Shown piece by piece: positions 47,698-56,706 of a DNA stretch of 64,000 nucleotides. The stretch comes from JACKBK01 sp963707275 (lineage in GTDB: Bacteria > Chloroflexota > Anaerolineae > JAAEKA01): positions 248,001 to 312,000 of the forward strand of contig CAVPPH010000004.1 of assembly GCA_963707275.1 (NCBI GenBank), written 5' to 3'. The stretch's first letter is position 1; each line of letters opens with the position of its first letter. The notes below the pieces were generated by a model. It did no database searches. It saw nothing but the letters and a program-made list of their open reading frames with translations, and was not told the origin of the DNA. The translations under genes and the position numbers were made by a program.

Positions 47698-48729
47698 CGC
47701 AATCTCCAGCAAATCCCCCAGCACCGCATACCCCGTCTCCATCCTGCCTGCACCGGGACCGACCAGCGTCACATCGCCCAGCAGGTCGGTGCTGTAGGTC
47801 ACGGCGTTCACCGCCCCGCCAACGCCGGCCAGCGGATGGCTCAGCGGCACACGGGTCGGCGTCACGCTGGCTCGGGTCGTTCCATCCGCCTGCCACACCC
47901 GTGCAATCAGCTTCCAGCGCTCGCCTGCGTCCGCGGCGGTTGCTACATCGCTCAGCGTTAGTGCGCTGATGCCGGTGCGATCCACGTCGGCCACCTTCAG
48001 ATTGCCGCCCATCAGCACGTTGGCGAGGATCACGGCCTTGCCCGCGGCGTCCCAGCCCTCCACATCCGCGGTCGGGTCGGCCTCGGCGTAGCCCAGCCGC
48101 TGCGCCTCGGCCAGCGCGTCAGCGTAGCTCCGCCCCGCTTCCATCTGGGTCAGGATGTAGTTGGTGGTGCCGTTGAGGATGCCCTGGATCTGGCTGATCT
48201 GGCAGCCGGCCAGCGCTCGCTGGGCCAGCCGGATGGCCGGCGTGCCGCTCATCACCGTGCCCTCGAAGCGGAACTGGACGCCTTTTGCAGCGGCCAGCTC
48301 GGCCAGATCGCGGTAAGCCAGCGCCACCGGCCCTTTGTTGGTCAGCACTGCGTTCTTGCCGTTCTCGAAGGCCGCCTTGACGTGATCGATGGCAGGCTGG
48401 CCGGTCTGCACATCGGTCCAACTGATCTCGACCACGGTGTCCGCGTTGCTGCGGCGGATCGTCTCCAGGCTGTCCAGCCCGGTGAACAGCCCGCGGTTGA
48501 CCGGATATTCCTCCAGCTTGCCGGTGCGGCGCACCACATCAAGCAACATAGCCGGGTCCAGCCCGGTCGGCTGGTACAGGCTGCCCTTCAGCAGGTCGCT
48601 GACAGCGACGATCTGGAATCGGACGCCGTGCTGTTGTTCCAGGGCGTCGCCTTTTTCGAAAAGTATCTCGGCTAATCCCTGGCCGACAGTGCCGAAGCCG
48701 ATCAGGGCTATGCGGTGGGTGGTTGTCAT
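47686..48729 (-). CDS. hom: Homoserine dehydrogenase, short form without ACT domain
   Basis: 347 residues from ATG 48727-48729, with AGGAGAC upstream. NAD(P) motif IALIGFGTVGQGLAEIL; substrate region EGTVMSGTPAIRL, GILNGTTNYILTQM and YAEADPTADVEGWDAAGKAVIL with catalytic Asp and Lys. The usual C-terminal ACT regulatory domain is absent, so it is probably not feedback-inhibited by threonine. Reduces aspartate semialdehyde to homoserine in Met/Thr synthesis. Confidence 0.92.
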   Translation of the reverse strand: MTTTHRIALIGFGTVGQGLAEILFEKGDALEQQHGVRFQIVAVSDLLKGSLYQPTGLDPAMLLDVVRRTGKLEEYPVNRGLFTGLDSLETIRRSNADTVVEISWTDVQTGQPAIDHVKAAFENGKNAVLTNKGPVALAYRDLAELAAAKGVQFRFEGTVMSGTPAIRLAQRALAGCQISQIQGILNGTTNYILTQMEAGRSYADALAEAQRLGYAEADPTADVEGWDAAGKAVILANVLMGGNLKVADVDRTGISALTLSDVATAADAGERWKLIARVWQADGTTRASVTPTRVPLSHPLAGVGGAVNAVTYSTDLLGDVTLVGPGAGRMETGYAVLGDLLEIAMGA

Positions 48730-48856
48730 GGGTGGTCTCCTTGGGGGGTGTTGCGGGTAGCACGTTGCAAATCACAGGTCGCAGAGGGCATTTTGATTCG
48801 TACCTTACTTTTCAACCGCTGATCTCAGGTGCCGGTGGTGGATAGCAGGCTGTTCT

Positions 48857-48902
48857 TTCTGACCTCTGACCTCTGACCTCTGGCCTTTGACTTCTGATCG
48901 CT
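48857..48902. repeat. Tandem heptamer ctgacct repeat
   Basis: About six units: ctgacct three times, then ctggcct, ttgactt, ctgatcg. The unit is the reverse complement of the aggtcag run in the 42-kb element. Located just after the SpoIIE-type phosphatase gene stop. Confidence 0.7.
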
Positions 48903-48917
48903 CTTCGCAGCAAATCG

Positions 48918-50729
48918 CTACCGCACGCCCGTGCGTTTGATGACGACGAATGTCACGTCGTCTGATTGCTCGCTGTCGGCCGTGAAGCGGTTGTAGGCAT
49001 CGACGATCGCGTTGGCGATTTCGCTGGCAGAAGCCGCAGCGTTGTTTCTGACGACCTCGATCAGTCGTTGCGTTCCGAACATGCCGTCATCATTGTCCAG
49101 CGCCTCGGTCACGCCGTCGGTGTAGAGCACCAGCACATCTTGATCGCCGAGCTGGATGCGCCGTTCCTCGATGGTGATCTCATCGAAGACGCCCAGAAGA
49201 ATCCCTTTGGCGCGCAGCTCCTGGATCGTGTCCCTGGTTGCGTTGTACCACAACGGCCGGTTGTGCCCGCCGTTGGCAAACAGGAAGCGGCCGGTCTCGA
49301 CCTCCAGAATTCCATAGAAGGCGCTCAGGAAAAGGTCGCTGACGCTGTCGTTCAGGATCAGCCGGTTGGCGCGTTTCAGCGCGGCGGCCGCACCGCGGCC
49401 ACTCAGGGCTGTCGTGCGGATGATCGTGCGGCTCAGCGCCATGAAAAGCGCAGCGGGCACACCCTTGTCGGCCACATCGGCGATCAGGACGCCGATGCGC
49501 GCCAGGTTGCCCGGCAGCTCGAAGAAGTCGTAGAAGTCGCCGCCCACGGTGCGCGCCGCCTGGTAGACAGCCGTGATCTCCCAGCCGGGCAGCGACGGGC
49601 AGGCTTTGGGCAGCATGCTGAGCTGGATCTGGCGACCAAATGCCAGTTCCTCGTCCATCCGCTGGCGGCGCGCCTCAGCCTGACGCAGGCGTGCGCCTTC
49701 GATGGCGATGGCCGTCTGGTTGGCCATCAACTGCAGGAGTCGCATTTCGTCCGCGTCGATCAGGCGCGGGCGGCGAATGCCGATCATCAACGCGCCCATC
49801 GACCCGCCCTCCGAGATCAGCGGGATGACGGCAAAGCCGCGGAAGCCCTCTGCCTTGAACCAGCCAGTCTCCGACAGCGGCATGATCTCCTCGTTCAGAT
49901 CCTCGATGAGGACCGGAAGCTGCGAACGCATGGCGCGGCTGGGGCTGTTTAACCCGTCGTCGCGGATGGTGCGGCCGCGCGCCACCGGGTCATCATGCCA
50001 GCCAGCCGCGGCGGTGAACATCAGGAAGCCCTCAGCATCCGCCGGCAGCACCACCGCACAGGCGCCAATCTCCAGCAATCGCTGGATCTCCAGCACCAGG
50101 TAATCCAGCAGGTCTTCCAGTTTTGGACGGCCCAGCAGTTGATTGGTGAACTCCAGCAGCGCTGCCTGCTCGTCGATGCGTTGCTCGCGCAGCATGTCGA
50201 ACAGTCGGGCGCGCTCCAGCGCAATGCCGATCAGGGTCCCGGCGTTGGTTAACAATGCCAGCCGCTCCGGCGTGAACGACTCCCAGTTAGGCGCGGCGAC
50301 GTTCAGGATACCCAGCACATCGTCGCCGGAGCGCAGCGGCGTCGAAGCATGAATAGCCAATCCCTGGCGATCGACCGGTCGCGCTTCAGCCAGCCGAGAA
50401 CAACGCACCTCGTTGTAGGCCTCGGTCAGCTTGTCGCGATTGCAGAGCGCTTGGCAGTCGCATCCGCCCTTCCATGCCTTGGCGCGGTGCAGCGCCAGGC
50501 CCGGCGGCAGGTTGTGATGCGCCGCAAGCTGGTAGCCGCGGCCGGCCCATTGGTTCTTGGCGTTCTCGTCGCGCAGGAATATCCAGCCGGTCTCCAGCCC
50601 CATCAGGTCGATGACGCGCGCCAGCGCCGTGTCCAGCGCGCTTTGCACGTCCACGGCGCGGTTGAGCGTGTCGGCGATCTCGTTCAACGCCGTCAGGCTG
50701 GCGATCAGGTCGTGTGTGTCGTTGCTCAT
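48918..50729 (-). CDS. GAF-GAF-SpoIIE-type PPM serine phosphatase
   Basis: 603 residues, intact. Two GAF-like sensor domains (about 20-170 and 190-345) are joined by helices to a PP2C-like SpoIIE domain. The latter shows AFGRQIQLSMLPKACPSLPGW, RTVGGDFYDFFEL, GVLIADVADKGVPAALFM and the metal-binding end EQSDDVTFVVIKR. This RsbU-like design usually dephosphorylates an anti-sigma-factor antagonist in response to a signal. No STAS or anti-sigma partner is adjacent. Its ATG overlaps the QueG stop. Confidence 0.92.
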   Translation of the reverse strand: MSNDTHDLIASLTALNEIADTLNRAVDVQSALDTALARVIDLMGLETGWIFLRDENAKNQWAGRGYQLAAHHNLPPGLALHRAKAWKGGCDCQALCNRDKLTEAYNEVRCSRLAEARPVDRQGLAIHASTPLRSGDDVLGILNVAAPNWESFTPERLALLTNAGTLIGIALERARLFDMLREQRIDEQAALLEFTNQLLGRPKLEDLLDYLVLEIQRLLEIGACAVVLPADAEGFLMFTAAAGWHDDPVARGRTIRDDGLNSPSRAMRSQLPVLIEDLNEEIMPLSETGWFKAEGFRGFAVIPLISEGGSMGALMIGIRRPRLIDADEMRLLQLMANQTAIAIEGARLRQAEARRQRMDEELAFGRQIQLSMLPKACPSLPGWEITAVYQAARTVGGDFYDFFELPGNLARIGVLIADVADKGVPAALFMALSRTIIRTTALSGRGAAAALKRANRLILNDSVSDLFLSAFYGILEVETGRFLFANGGHNRPLWYNATRDTIQELRAKGILLGVFDEITIEERRIQLGDQDVLVLYTDGVTEALDNDDGMFGTQRLIEVVRNNAAASASEIANAIVDAYNRFTADSEQSDDVTFVVIKRTGVR

Positions 50730-51865
50730 GATTCCAAAGCCAGACCAATCTCCGTGCGTACAGCCGGGTCTGTTTCCACCGATAGGCGCCAGCCCAGCGC
50801 GGCAAGAGCCGGACCGCTGCCGATGCGACCCAGCGCCCAGGCCGCGTGCTGGCGGATCAGCGGTTCCGCGTCGGCCAGCGCGCCGGTCAGCGGTTCAACT
50901 GCGGCCGGATCGCCCCAGTTGCCCAGCGCGACACACACGTTACGCAGCAGCCCGCGGCGTTTGGCGCGTCGCACGGGTGAGTTTCTGAAGCGCTGGCGAA
51001 ACCCGTCCTCGTCCAGCGCCAGCAGATCCAGCAGCGGCGGTGCAATCATCTCTGGCCGCGCTTGCAGCACCGCTTTCTGTGCCGGGCGGGCAAAGCGGCG
51101 GTTCCACGGACAGATATCCTGGCACAGGTCGCAGCCGAATATCCAGTTGCCCATCAAAGGCCGCAGTTCACGCGGGATCGCACCTTTCAATTCGATGGTC
51201 AGGTAGCTGATGCAGCGACGGGCGTCCAGCAGATGCGGCTCAGGCAGCGCGCCGGTGGGACAGACATCCAGGCAGCGCGTGCAGCGTCCGCACGTTCCCT
51301 GCCGCGGCAAAGGAGGCTGCCGCTCAGCCAGTTCCTCTGGCACGACCAGCCCGGCCAGAAAGAGCCACGAGCCGCGCTCGGGCGAGATCAGGCAGGTGTT
51401 CTTGCCGATGAAGCCCAGTCCGGTAGCCTGCGCCCAACTGCGCTCCAGTACCGGGCCGGTATCCACGAATGCCTTACCGTGGGTCGTTCGGCCTGTCAAC
51501 GTGCGGATAGCCGCGTCAAGCTGGAAGAGCAGCGGCTTCAACGCCTCGTGGTAGTCGTCGCTCCAGGCGTAAGCCGCAATCTGGCCGCGCGCCGGATCGT
51601 TGCGCAGCGCGGCCGGCAGCATCTCGCGAAAATAGCTCATGCCAACCAGGATCAACGAGCGGGCCGCGGGAACCCAAGCGCGCAGGTCGGCCCGTTCAGC
51701 ATCGCGCCTGGCCAGGTAGGCCATCTCGCCATGGTGGCCGCCAGTCAGCCACCATTGATATCGCTCGAAGTCCGGCGCGGGTCCGGCCGCCGTCACGCCT
51801 ACCAGGTCGAACCCCAGGGCGTGCGCGCGGTCAACCACAAGTTCGGTCAGAGTAACGGGGTTCAC
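50726..51865 (-). CDS. queG: Epoxyqueuosine reductase
   Basis: About 379 residues from GTG 51863-51865. Cobalamin-dependent iron-sulfur enzyme with CGRCTRCLDVCPTGA and CDLCQDICPWN binding two 4Fe-4S clusters, plus the N-terminal SYFREMLP / GRDYH-like region. The C-terminal HEAT-like repeat (RNVCVALGNWGDPAAVEPL, HAAWALGRIGS) is typical of long QueG. Performs the last step of tRNA queuosine synthesis. The upstream TTG reading would overlap the promoter, so GTG is preferred. Confidence 0.92.
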   Translation of the reverse strand: MNPVTLTELVVDRAHALGFDLVGVTAAGPAPDFERYQWWLTGGHHGEMAYLARRDAERADLRAWVPAARSLILVGMSYFREMLPAALRNDPARGQIAAYAWSDDYHEALKPLLFQLDAAIRTLTGRTTHGKAFVDTGPVLERSWAQATGLGFIGKNTCLISPERGSWLFLAGLVVPEELAERQPPLPRQGTCGRCTRCLDVCPTGALPEPHLLDARRCISYLTIELKGAIPRELRPLMGNWIFGCDLCQDICPWNRRFARPAQKAVLQARPEMIAPPLLDLLALDEDGFRQRFRNSPVRRAKRRGLLRNVCVALGNWGDPAAVEPLTGALADAEPLIRQHAAWALGRIGSGPALAALGWRLSVETDPAVRTEIGLALES

Positions 51866-51872
51866 AGCAGCT

Positions 51873-51901
51873 ATGATGCCAGAAGCGTTGGCAGTTGTCA
51901 A
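51873..51901 (-). promoter_or_regulatory. Promoter of queG, possibly leaderless
   Basis: Minus strand: TTGACA (51896-51901), 17-base spacer, CATCAT (51873-51878). The GTG start is about 8 bases beyond the -10 element and no ribosome site is visible, so transcription may begin at or near the start codon. Confidence 0.5.
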
Positions 51902-51968
51902 ACAGTTCCGCGACGCAAAGAAGCCGCCAACTGGTGCTGGCGGCTTCCCGAGTTCGAATGGACGGCGA

Positions 51969-52685
51969 TTACTCAGCGGGCGTCGCGAAGGCGGCCTCGA
52001 GTTGCGTCAAGGTCGCGTTGTCCAGCCGATAGTCCTTGGAGCGTTGCCGCAGCAACGCTTTGAGCCCCTTGGACTGCACCACCGGGATGGCCGGGTTGTT
52101 CAGGGTCAGTTCCACATTGGGATTGGTGAACAGCGCCAGCGGCTGCACCTCGATGCCGGCTTCGGGCAGGTGGGCGTCCAGGAATTTCTGAACTTTGCTG
52201 GCGTCTTCGATCGCGTCGGAAGTGGGGTTGCCGATGCCGTCGCCGCTGAATGCGGCCAGGAAACGCAGCGCGCCACCCTTTTGGGTCCAGCGGTTGCCGT
52301 TGTTGCTGATCTTGCCGCCCTGCTCGCGCAACGCAAAGGTGTAGACGCCGCTGGGGCCGACGAAGACATAGGCGGCCGGCAGCATCCACGCATAAAGGAT
52401 GTAGCGGTCGTCGAAGCCCTTGAGTTCCTTTTCGAGCCGCTCATCCGGTCGCGGGCTGCGGCCAAAGCGACGGGTGTTGTGAGAGCCGATATTGGCCAGG
52501 ATGAAGCCTGCGATCAGGCAAGCAAAGGAGCCCATCAGCGTGATCTGATAGTTGCCTGCGTTTTGTGGGTTGGCGCGGAAGCTGAGGACCATGCCGATGG
52601 CCAACACGCCCAGGCCGGCAAAGCTGGCGTACTTGCCTATCTTGGCGCGGCGTGCAATCAGTTTGTTGTTAGTGTATGCTCGCAT
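51969..52685 (-). CDS. Membrane protein with NERD-like domain
   Basis: 238 residues from ATG 52683-52685. Two N-terminal membrane helices (YASFAGLGVLAIGMVLSF; TLMGSFACLIAGFILANIG) are followed by a cytosolic domain: DDRYILYAWMLPAAYVFVGPSGVYTFALREQGG, where the VGPSGVY strand resembles the nuclease-related NERD fold. Catalytic residues are not convincing, so nuclease activity is not claimed. Confidence 0.65.
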   Translation of the reverse strand: MRAYTNNKLIARRAKIGKYASFAGLGVLAIGMVLSFRANPQNAGNYQITLMGSFACLIAGFILANIGSHNTRRFGRSPRPDERLEKELKGFDDRYILYAWMLPAAYVFVGPSGVYTFALREQGGKISNNGNRWTQKGGALRFLAAFSGDGIGNPTSDAIEDASKVQKFLDAHLPEAGIEVQPLALFTNPNVELTLNNPAIPVVQSKGLKALLRQRSKDYRLDNATLTQLEAAFATPAE

Positions 52686-52699
52686 AATTCCTTTTTGTG

Positions 52700-52733
52700 A
52701 GAAGTTCGACTTCTTCGAAGAAGTCGAACTTCT
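52700..52733. repeat. 34-nt perfect palindrome
   Basis: agaagttcgacttcttc / gaagaagtcgaacttct, without a spacer. Shares its core with the hairpins at 31438, 34640 and 52808. Confidence 0.75.
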
Positions 52734-52807
52734 GGTGCTGTGTTGTGTTCGGGTAGTCGCTAAGCCTGCACTTTTGCGTCACTTCCGCGGAGACGGCAAT
52801 GACTTGC

Positions 52808-52835
52808 AGTCCGACTGTGCGGAAGAAGTCGGACT
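52808..52835. repeat. Hairpin of the gaagt family with gcggaa loop
   Basis: Stem agtccgact / agtcggact around a loop that contains gcggaa, the same six bases as the 31438-31469 hairpin loop. Directly downstream of fabF (minus strand), so it may terminate that gene. Confidence 0.65.
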
Positions 52836-52844
52836 TCCTGCAGG

Positions 52845-54257
52845 CTACTCGCGGAACTTGCCGACGATCAGCGTGGCGTTCTGGCCGCCCAGGCCGAAGG
52901 AGTTGGATAGCGCTGCGTTGACTTCTGCTTTGCGCGCCACGTTTGGCACGTAGTCCAGATCGCACTCCGGGTCGGGAAACTCGTAGTTGATTGTCGGGTG
53001 AATGGTATCGGTGTAGACGGTTCTGGCGCACACCATGGCTTCGACCGCTCCGGCGCCGCCAAACAGGTGGCCAACCATCGATTTCGTGGAGCTGATCGGA
53101 ATCTGGTATGCGCGCGGGCCGAACACGTCTTTGATTGCCTTGGTCTCGTGCGCGTCGCCTAGCGGTGTGCCGGCGGCGTGGGCGTTGATGTACTCGATAG
53201 CGTCTGGGCTGAGGCGAGCGTCTGCCAGCGCGGCTCGCATGGCCGCGGCCGCGCCGGTTGCCTGGGGGTCAGGCGCGGCGATGTGGTAAGCATCGGCTGA
53301 CTGGCCCCAGCCCAGCACCTCGGCGTAGATGCGAGCGCCGCGGCCGATGGCGTGTTCCAGGCTCTCCAGCACGAAGACGCCCGCACCCTCGCCGATGACG
53401 AAGCCGTCACGTTTGGCGTCGAAAGGCCGGCTGGCTTTGGGCGGATCGTCGTTTTGCGTGCTGACAGCACGCATGGCCTCGAAGCTGGCGTAGAACAGAT
53501 CCACGATCAGTCCCTCGACGCCGCCAGCGAACATCACGTCGGCCGACCCGCGCCGGATCTCCTCGGTCGCGGTGCCGATGGCCTGCGTGCCGGCCGCGCA
53601 GGCGGTCACAATCGTGTTCAGCGGACCACGCGCGCCGAAGGTTTGGCTGATGTGAAAGGCCGGCATGTTTGGCAGCCCGTTGATGGCCTCCAGCGGCTTG
53701 CTCTTGACGCGATTCTCGCCCGAACGCACCGACTCGCTGATCATGTTGTTGTACTGATCCATGCCGCCCAGCCCGGTTCCCATAACCACGCCAAGCCTCG
53801 ACTTGTCCAATCCTTCCAGGTCCAGGCCCGAGTCTTCGACAGCATCATAGGCGGCAATTACGGAAAGCTGCGAACAACGCGCCATGCGCCGCGCTTCCTT
53901 GCGCGGAATGCGCGTGGACGGGTCGAAGTTTTTTACCTCGCCACCTATCTGGCTGGAATAGGGTGTAATGTCGAACTGGGTCACGCGGGTAATCCCCGAC
54001 TTGCCCGCCACCAGCGCGTCCCAGGTTTCTGCTGAGGTGTTGCCGACGGGCGTCACTGCACCGAGGCCGGTCACCACGACGCGGCGGCGCGTGTGTCCCG
54101 AGTCGCCAACCGCCGAGCGCAACGCCATCAGCAGCGATTCCTCGGATACACCGCCCAGATCGGCCGGCGTTTGACCGTTGAGGCCCTGTAGCTCGCCGAT
54201 CAAAGCATAGCGCAGATTGGGGGATAAACGTTGAAGTAGGTCGCGTAATTCTGTCAT
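52845..54257 (-). CDS. fabF: Beta-ketoacyl-ACP synthase II (FabF) with N-terminal extension
   Basis: About 470 residues from ATG 54255-54257 (an ATG at 54287 is also open). The ketosynthase begins at residue 59 (RVVVTGLGAVTPVGNT); active-site Cys220 is in NTIVTACAAGTQAIG, His360 in YINAHAAGTPLGDAHE and His397 in STKSMVGHLFGGAGAVE. Normal FabF starts at the ketosynthase, so the first 58 residues (MTELRDLLQRLSPNLRYALI ...) are an addition of unknown role. Elongates acyl-ACP in fatty-acid synthesis. It follows plsX and degV in the same direction. Confidence 0.92.
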   Translation of the reverse strand: MTELRDLLQRLSPNLRYALIGELQGLNGQTPADLGGVSEESLLMALRSAVGDSGHTRRRVVVTGLGAVTPVGNTSAETWDALVAGKSGITRVTQFDITPYSSQIGGEVKNFDPSTRIPRKEARRMARCSQLSVIAAYDAVEDSGLDLEGLDKSRLGVVMGTGLGGMDQYNNMISESVRSGENRVKSKPLEAINGLPNMPAFHISQTFGARGPLNTIVTACAAGTQAIGTATEEIRRGSADVMFAGGVEGLIVDLFYASFEAMRAVSTQNDDPPKASRPFDAKRDGFVIGEGAGVFVLESLEHAIGRGARIYAEVLGWGQSADAYHIAAPDPQATGAAAAMRAALADARLSPDAIEYINAHAAGTPLGDAHETKAIKDVFGPRAYQIPISSTKSMVGHLFGGAGAVEAMVCARTVYTDTIHPTINYEFPDPECDLDYVPNVARKAEVNAALSNSFGLGGQNATLIVGKFRE

Positions 54258-54311
54258 GGTATTTTTTCTCGCTTTGCCCGGGCACATCCCGGGTCGAACG
54301 GCGCTATGTAT

Positions 54312-55343
54312 TTACTCACCATCGGCCAGAACGGCTGGCCGGCTGATCAGGCCCTGGCGAATCTGCTCGATGACGTTGGCTTGCACTGCATCGCGCGCGA
54401 CCTTGATCGCGCTTCGAACGGCCCGTTCGTTGGAGCGCCCGTGGCCGACGACGCAGATGTGATTCAGTCCCAGCAATACGCCGCCGCCGTACTCAGCGTA
54501 ATCGAGCTTGCGCGCTGCGGCGCGGAAGGCTGGCCTGGCCAGCAACGCTCCGAGCTTGGCCAGCGGGCGGCTGGTGATCTCCTCGCGCAGGGAGTCGAGG
54601 ATCAGCGAGGCGACGCCTTCTGACAGCTTGATGATGACGTTGCCGGTAAATCCGTCCGTTACCACCACGTCTGCCTTGCCGGCCGGGATGTCTTTGCCTT
54701 CGAGGTTACCAACGAAGTTAAGGCCAGGCGTCGCCTTGATCAGGTCATACGCCTCGCGCACGGCGATGTTGCCCTTGCCCTCTTCTTCGCCGATGGAGAC
54801 GATGCCAACACGCGGGTTCGGCACGCCCAACACACTCTCAGCGTAGATGCTGCCCATAACAGCATGCTGCTGCAGGAAAACCGGCTTCCAGTCTGTGTTC
54901 GCGCCGGTGTCCATGAAAAAGCAGAAACCGTTTCTGGTCGGGTATTTGGTCGCCAGCGTCGGGCGGTGAATGCGCCGCTGGCTATCAACTTTGATGCGAC
55001 CCAGTTTGACCAGCGCGATGGCCAGCGCTGCCCCGGTGTTGCCGCAGGTCACAAACGCATCAGCTTCGCCCTGCCGTACCATTTCCATGCCGATATGCAT
55101 GGAGGACCGGGGTTTGCTGCGCAGCACGTCGGACGGCTTGTCGTGCATGTCCACAGATTCTGGCGCGTCGACCACCGACAGGCTCAGACCGGATGTGTCG
55201 TACTTCGCCAGCTCGCCGCGGACGATGGTTTCCTGGCCGACCAGCAAGATCGGCACAGCGAACTCTCGTGCGGCATCCAGGGCGCCGGCGATGGTCACCG
55301 CAGGGGCGTGGTCGCCGCCCATGGCATCGAGAACGATCTTCAT
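54312..55343 (-). CDS. plsX: Phosphate acyltransferase
   Basis: 343 residues, intact: MKIVLDAMGGDHAPAVTIAG, ADAFVTCGNTGAALAIAL, MDTGANTDWKPVFLQQHAVM, VVVTDGFTGNVIIKLSEG. Makes acyl-phosphate from acyl-ACP for the PlsY step of phospholipid synthesis. Its ATG overlaps the degV stop, and fabF follows after 54 bases. Confidence 0.95.
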   Translation of the reverse strand: MKIVLDAMGGDHAPAVTIAGALDAAREFAVPILLVGQETIVRGELAKYDTSGLSLSVVDAPESVDMHDKPSDVLRSKPRSSMHIGMEMVRQGEADAFVTCGNTGAALAIALVKLGRIKVDSQRRIHRPTLATKYPTRNGFCFFMDTGANTDWKPVFLQQHAVMGSIYAESVLGVPNPRVGIVSIGEEEGKGNIAVREAYDLIKATPGLNFVGNLEGKDIPAGKADVVVTDGFTGNVIIKLSEGVASLILDSLREEITSRPLAKLGALLARPAFRAAARKLDYAEYGGGVLLGLNHICVVGHGRSNERAVRSAIKVARDAVQANVIEQIRQGLISRPAVLADGE

Positions 55344-56198
55344 CCCGCGACTTCGCAGGTTCCCAGCGCCATCAATCCGGGGCCAGCCAGAGCGGCCAGC
55401 ACAGGACCCAATTCAACGACGATAAGTTCCTGGACGTTCAGGACAGCGCGCACGTCGGGAACAAACGCTTCAGCCTCGTCGAATACATTGGCGTGCGCCA
55501 CGGCAATCCGAACCGGCTTGTCGCCAACCCGCTGGCGGATCAGTTCAATCAGTGCTGCCTTGGCCGATTTACGACCACGCTCGCGACTGAGGGGCTTGAG
55601 CAGACCATCCTCGATGACCAGCATTGGCTTGACGTTGAGCAAGGTTCCCATCATGCCTTGAACGGGAGACACACGTCCGCCGGCGACAAGGAATTTCAAT
55701 GTGTCCACGGTGAAGAATGTGTTTGTACGCTTCTGGATAGCTGGCAGCGCTGCTGCGATTTCCTCCAGAGAAGCGCCGACCTTGACCATTTCGCCGGCTG
55801 TGATAGTTTGCCAGCCACCGCCGATAGATGCACTCAGGGTATCCCAGACTTCGACTGGAACGTCTTTCTCCAGTGCTGCCGCTTGCACGGCTGAATTGTA
55901 CGTACCGCTGAGGTGGGAGGAAACCGAGGTGATGACAATGCCGGTGGCGCCCTCATCTTTGGCCTGTTCGATGGCTTGCGTAAATTGGCCTGGCGTGGGC
56001 TGGGTGGTGGTCGGCAGTGATGCGCCCTTGGGCAGCTCGGCAAGTCGGCGGTAAAACTCTTGGTCAGACAGCTCAACCTTGTTGAGGTAGACCTCGTCGC
56101 CGAAAATCACGCTGGCAGGCACTTCGATCAGGTTCAGGTCAGACAGAAACGACTCGGGCACGTTCTGGCTCGAGTTCGCAGATCACGCGAATGCTCAT
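55340..56198 (-). CDS. DegV family fatty-acid-binding protein (one frameshift)
   Basis: ATG 56196-56198 encodes MSIRVIC; an extra base at 56174-56175 then breaks the frame, and without it the text reads DSSQNVPESFLSDLNLIEV. Fatty-acid site features are SLPTTTQPTPGQF, ITSVSSHLSGTYNSAV and LSASIGGGW; lobe two begins KFLVAGGRVSPVQGMMG. FakB-like proteins hand fatty acids to FakA kinase, which fits the plsX-fabF neighbourhood. No fakA in view. Confidence 0.9.
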
Positions 56199-56472
56199 GG
56201 AAGTTAGCTGCTCCTGTGGGTACGGGTCGGACTACCGGGAACGATTGGGCGAGGCTGTCACGACGCTGCTCTTAGCTAAAAACACGGCGCCGGGCCGCAA
56301 GTTGCGCAATGCCACGCGGACCGATGCCAATTATCCAGTATCCACAGTTCAAAGTTTCTGTCAAAACCGGTCGGCGGGGCGGTGAAACGTCCAGTCGATT
56401 TGCACGTAATATAGTTTGTGGTGACAATTTCTCTGGTCACCTGCGTCACTCTGAACGAAGGAAGGCAATTCC

Positions 56473-56706
56473 ATGGCAAAGAAACTCTATCGATCACGCA
56501 ACGACCGCATCATCTCCGGTGTCTGCGGCGGGCTGGGTCAATATCTCGACACCGATCCAACTCTGCTGCGCATTGCCGCTGCTTTGCTGGCCATCTGGTC
56601 ATTCGGCACCGCTATTCTGGTGTACCTGGCGCTGGCAATCATCGTGCCGCTGGCTCCCGAACGCGAGCTGACAGCGCACGAAATCGACGACGTTTTGACG
56701 CAATGA
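56473..56706 (+). CDS. PspC domain membrane protein
   Basis: 77 residues, complete: KKLYRSRNDRIISGVCGGLGQYLDTDPTLLRI, then one membrane helix (LVYLALAIIVPLAPE) and an acidic tail. The PspC domain is linked to envelope stress sensing. Stop overlaps the aminotransferase ATG. Confidence 0.9.
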   Translation: MAKKLYRSRNDRIISGVCGGLGQYLDTDPTLLRIAAALLAIWSFGTAILVYLALAIIVPLAPERELTAHEIDDVLTQ

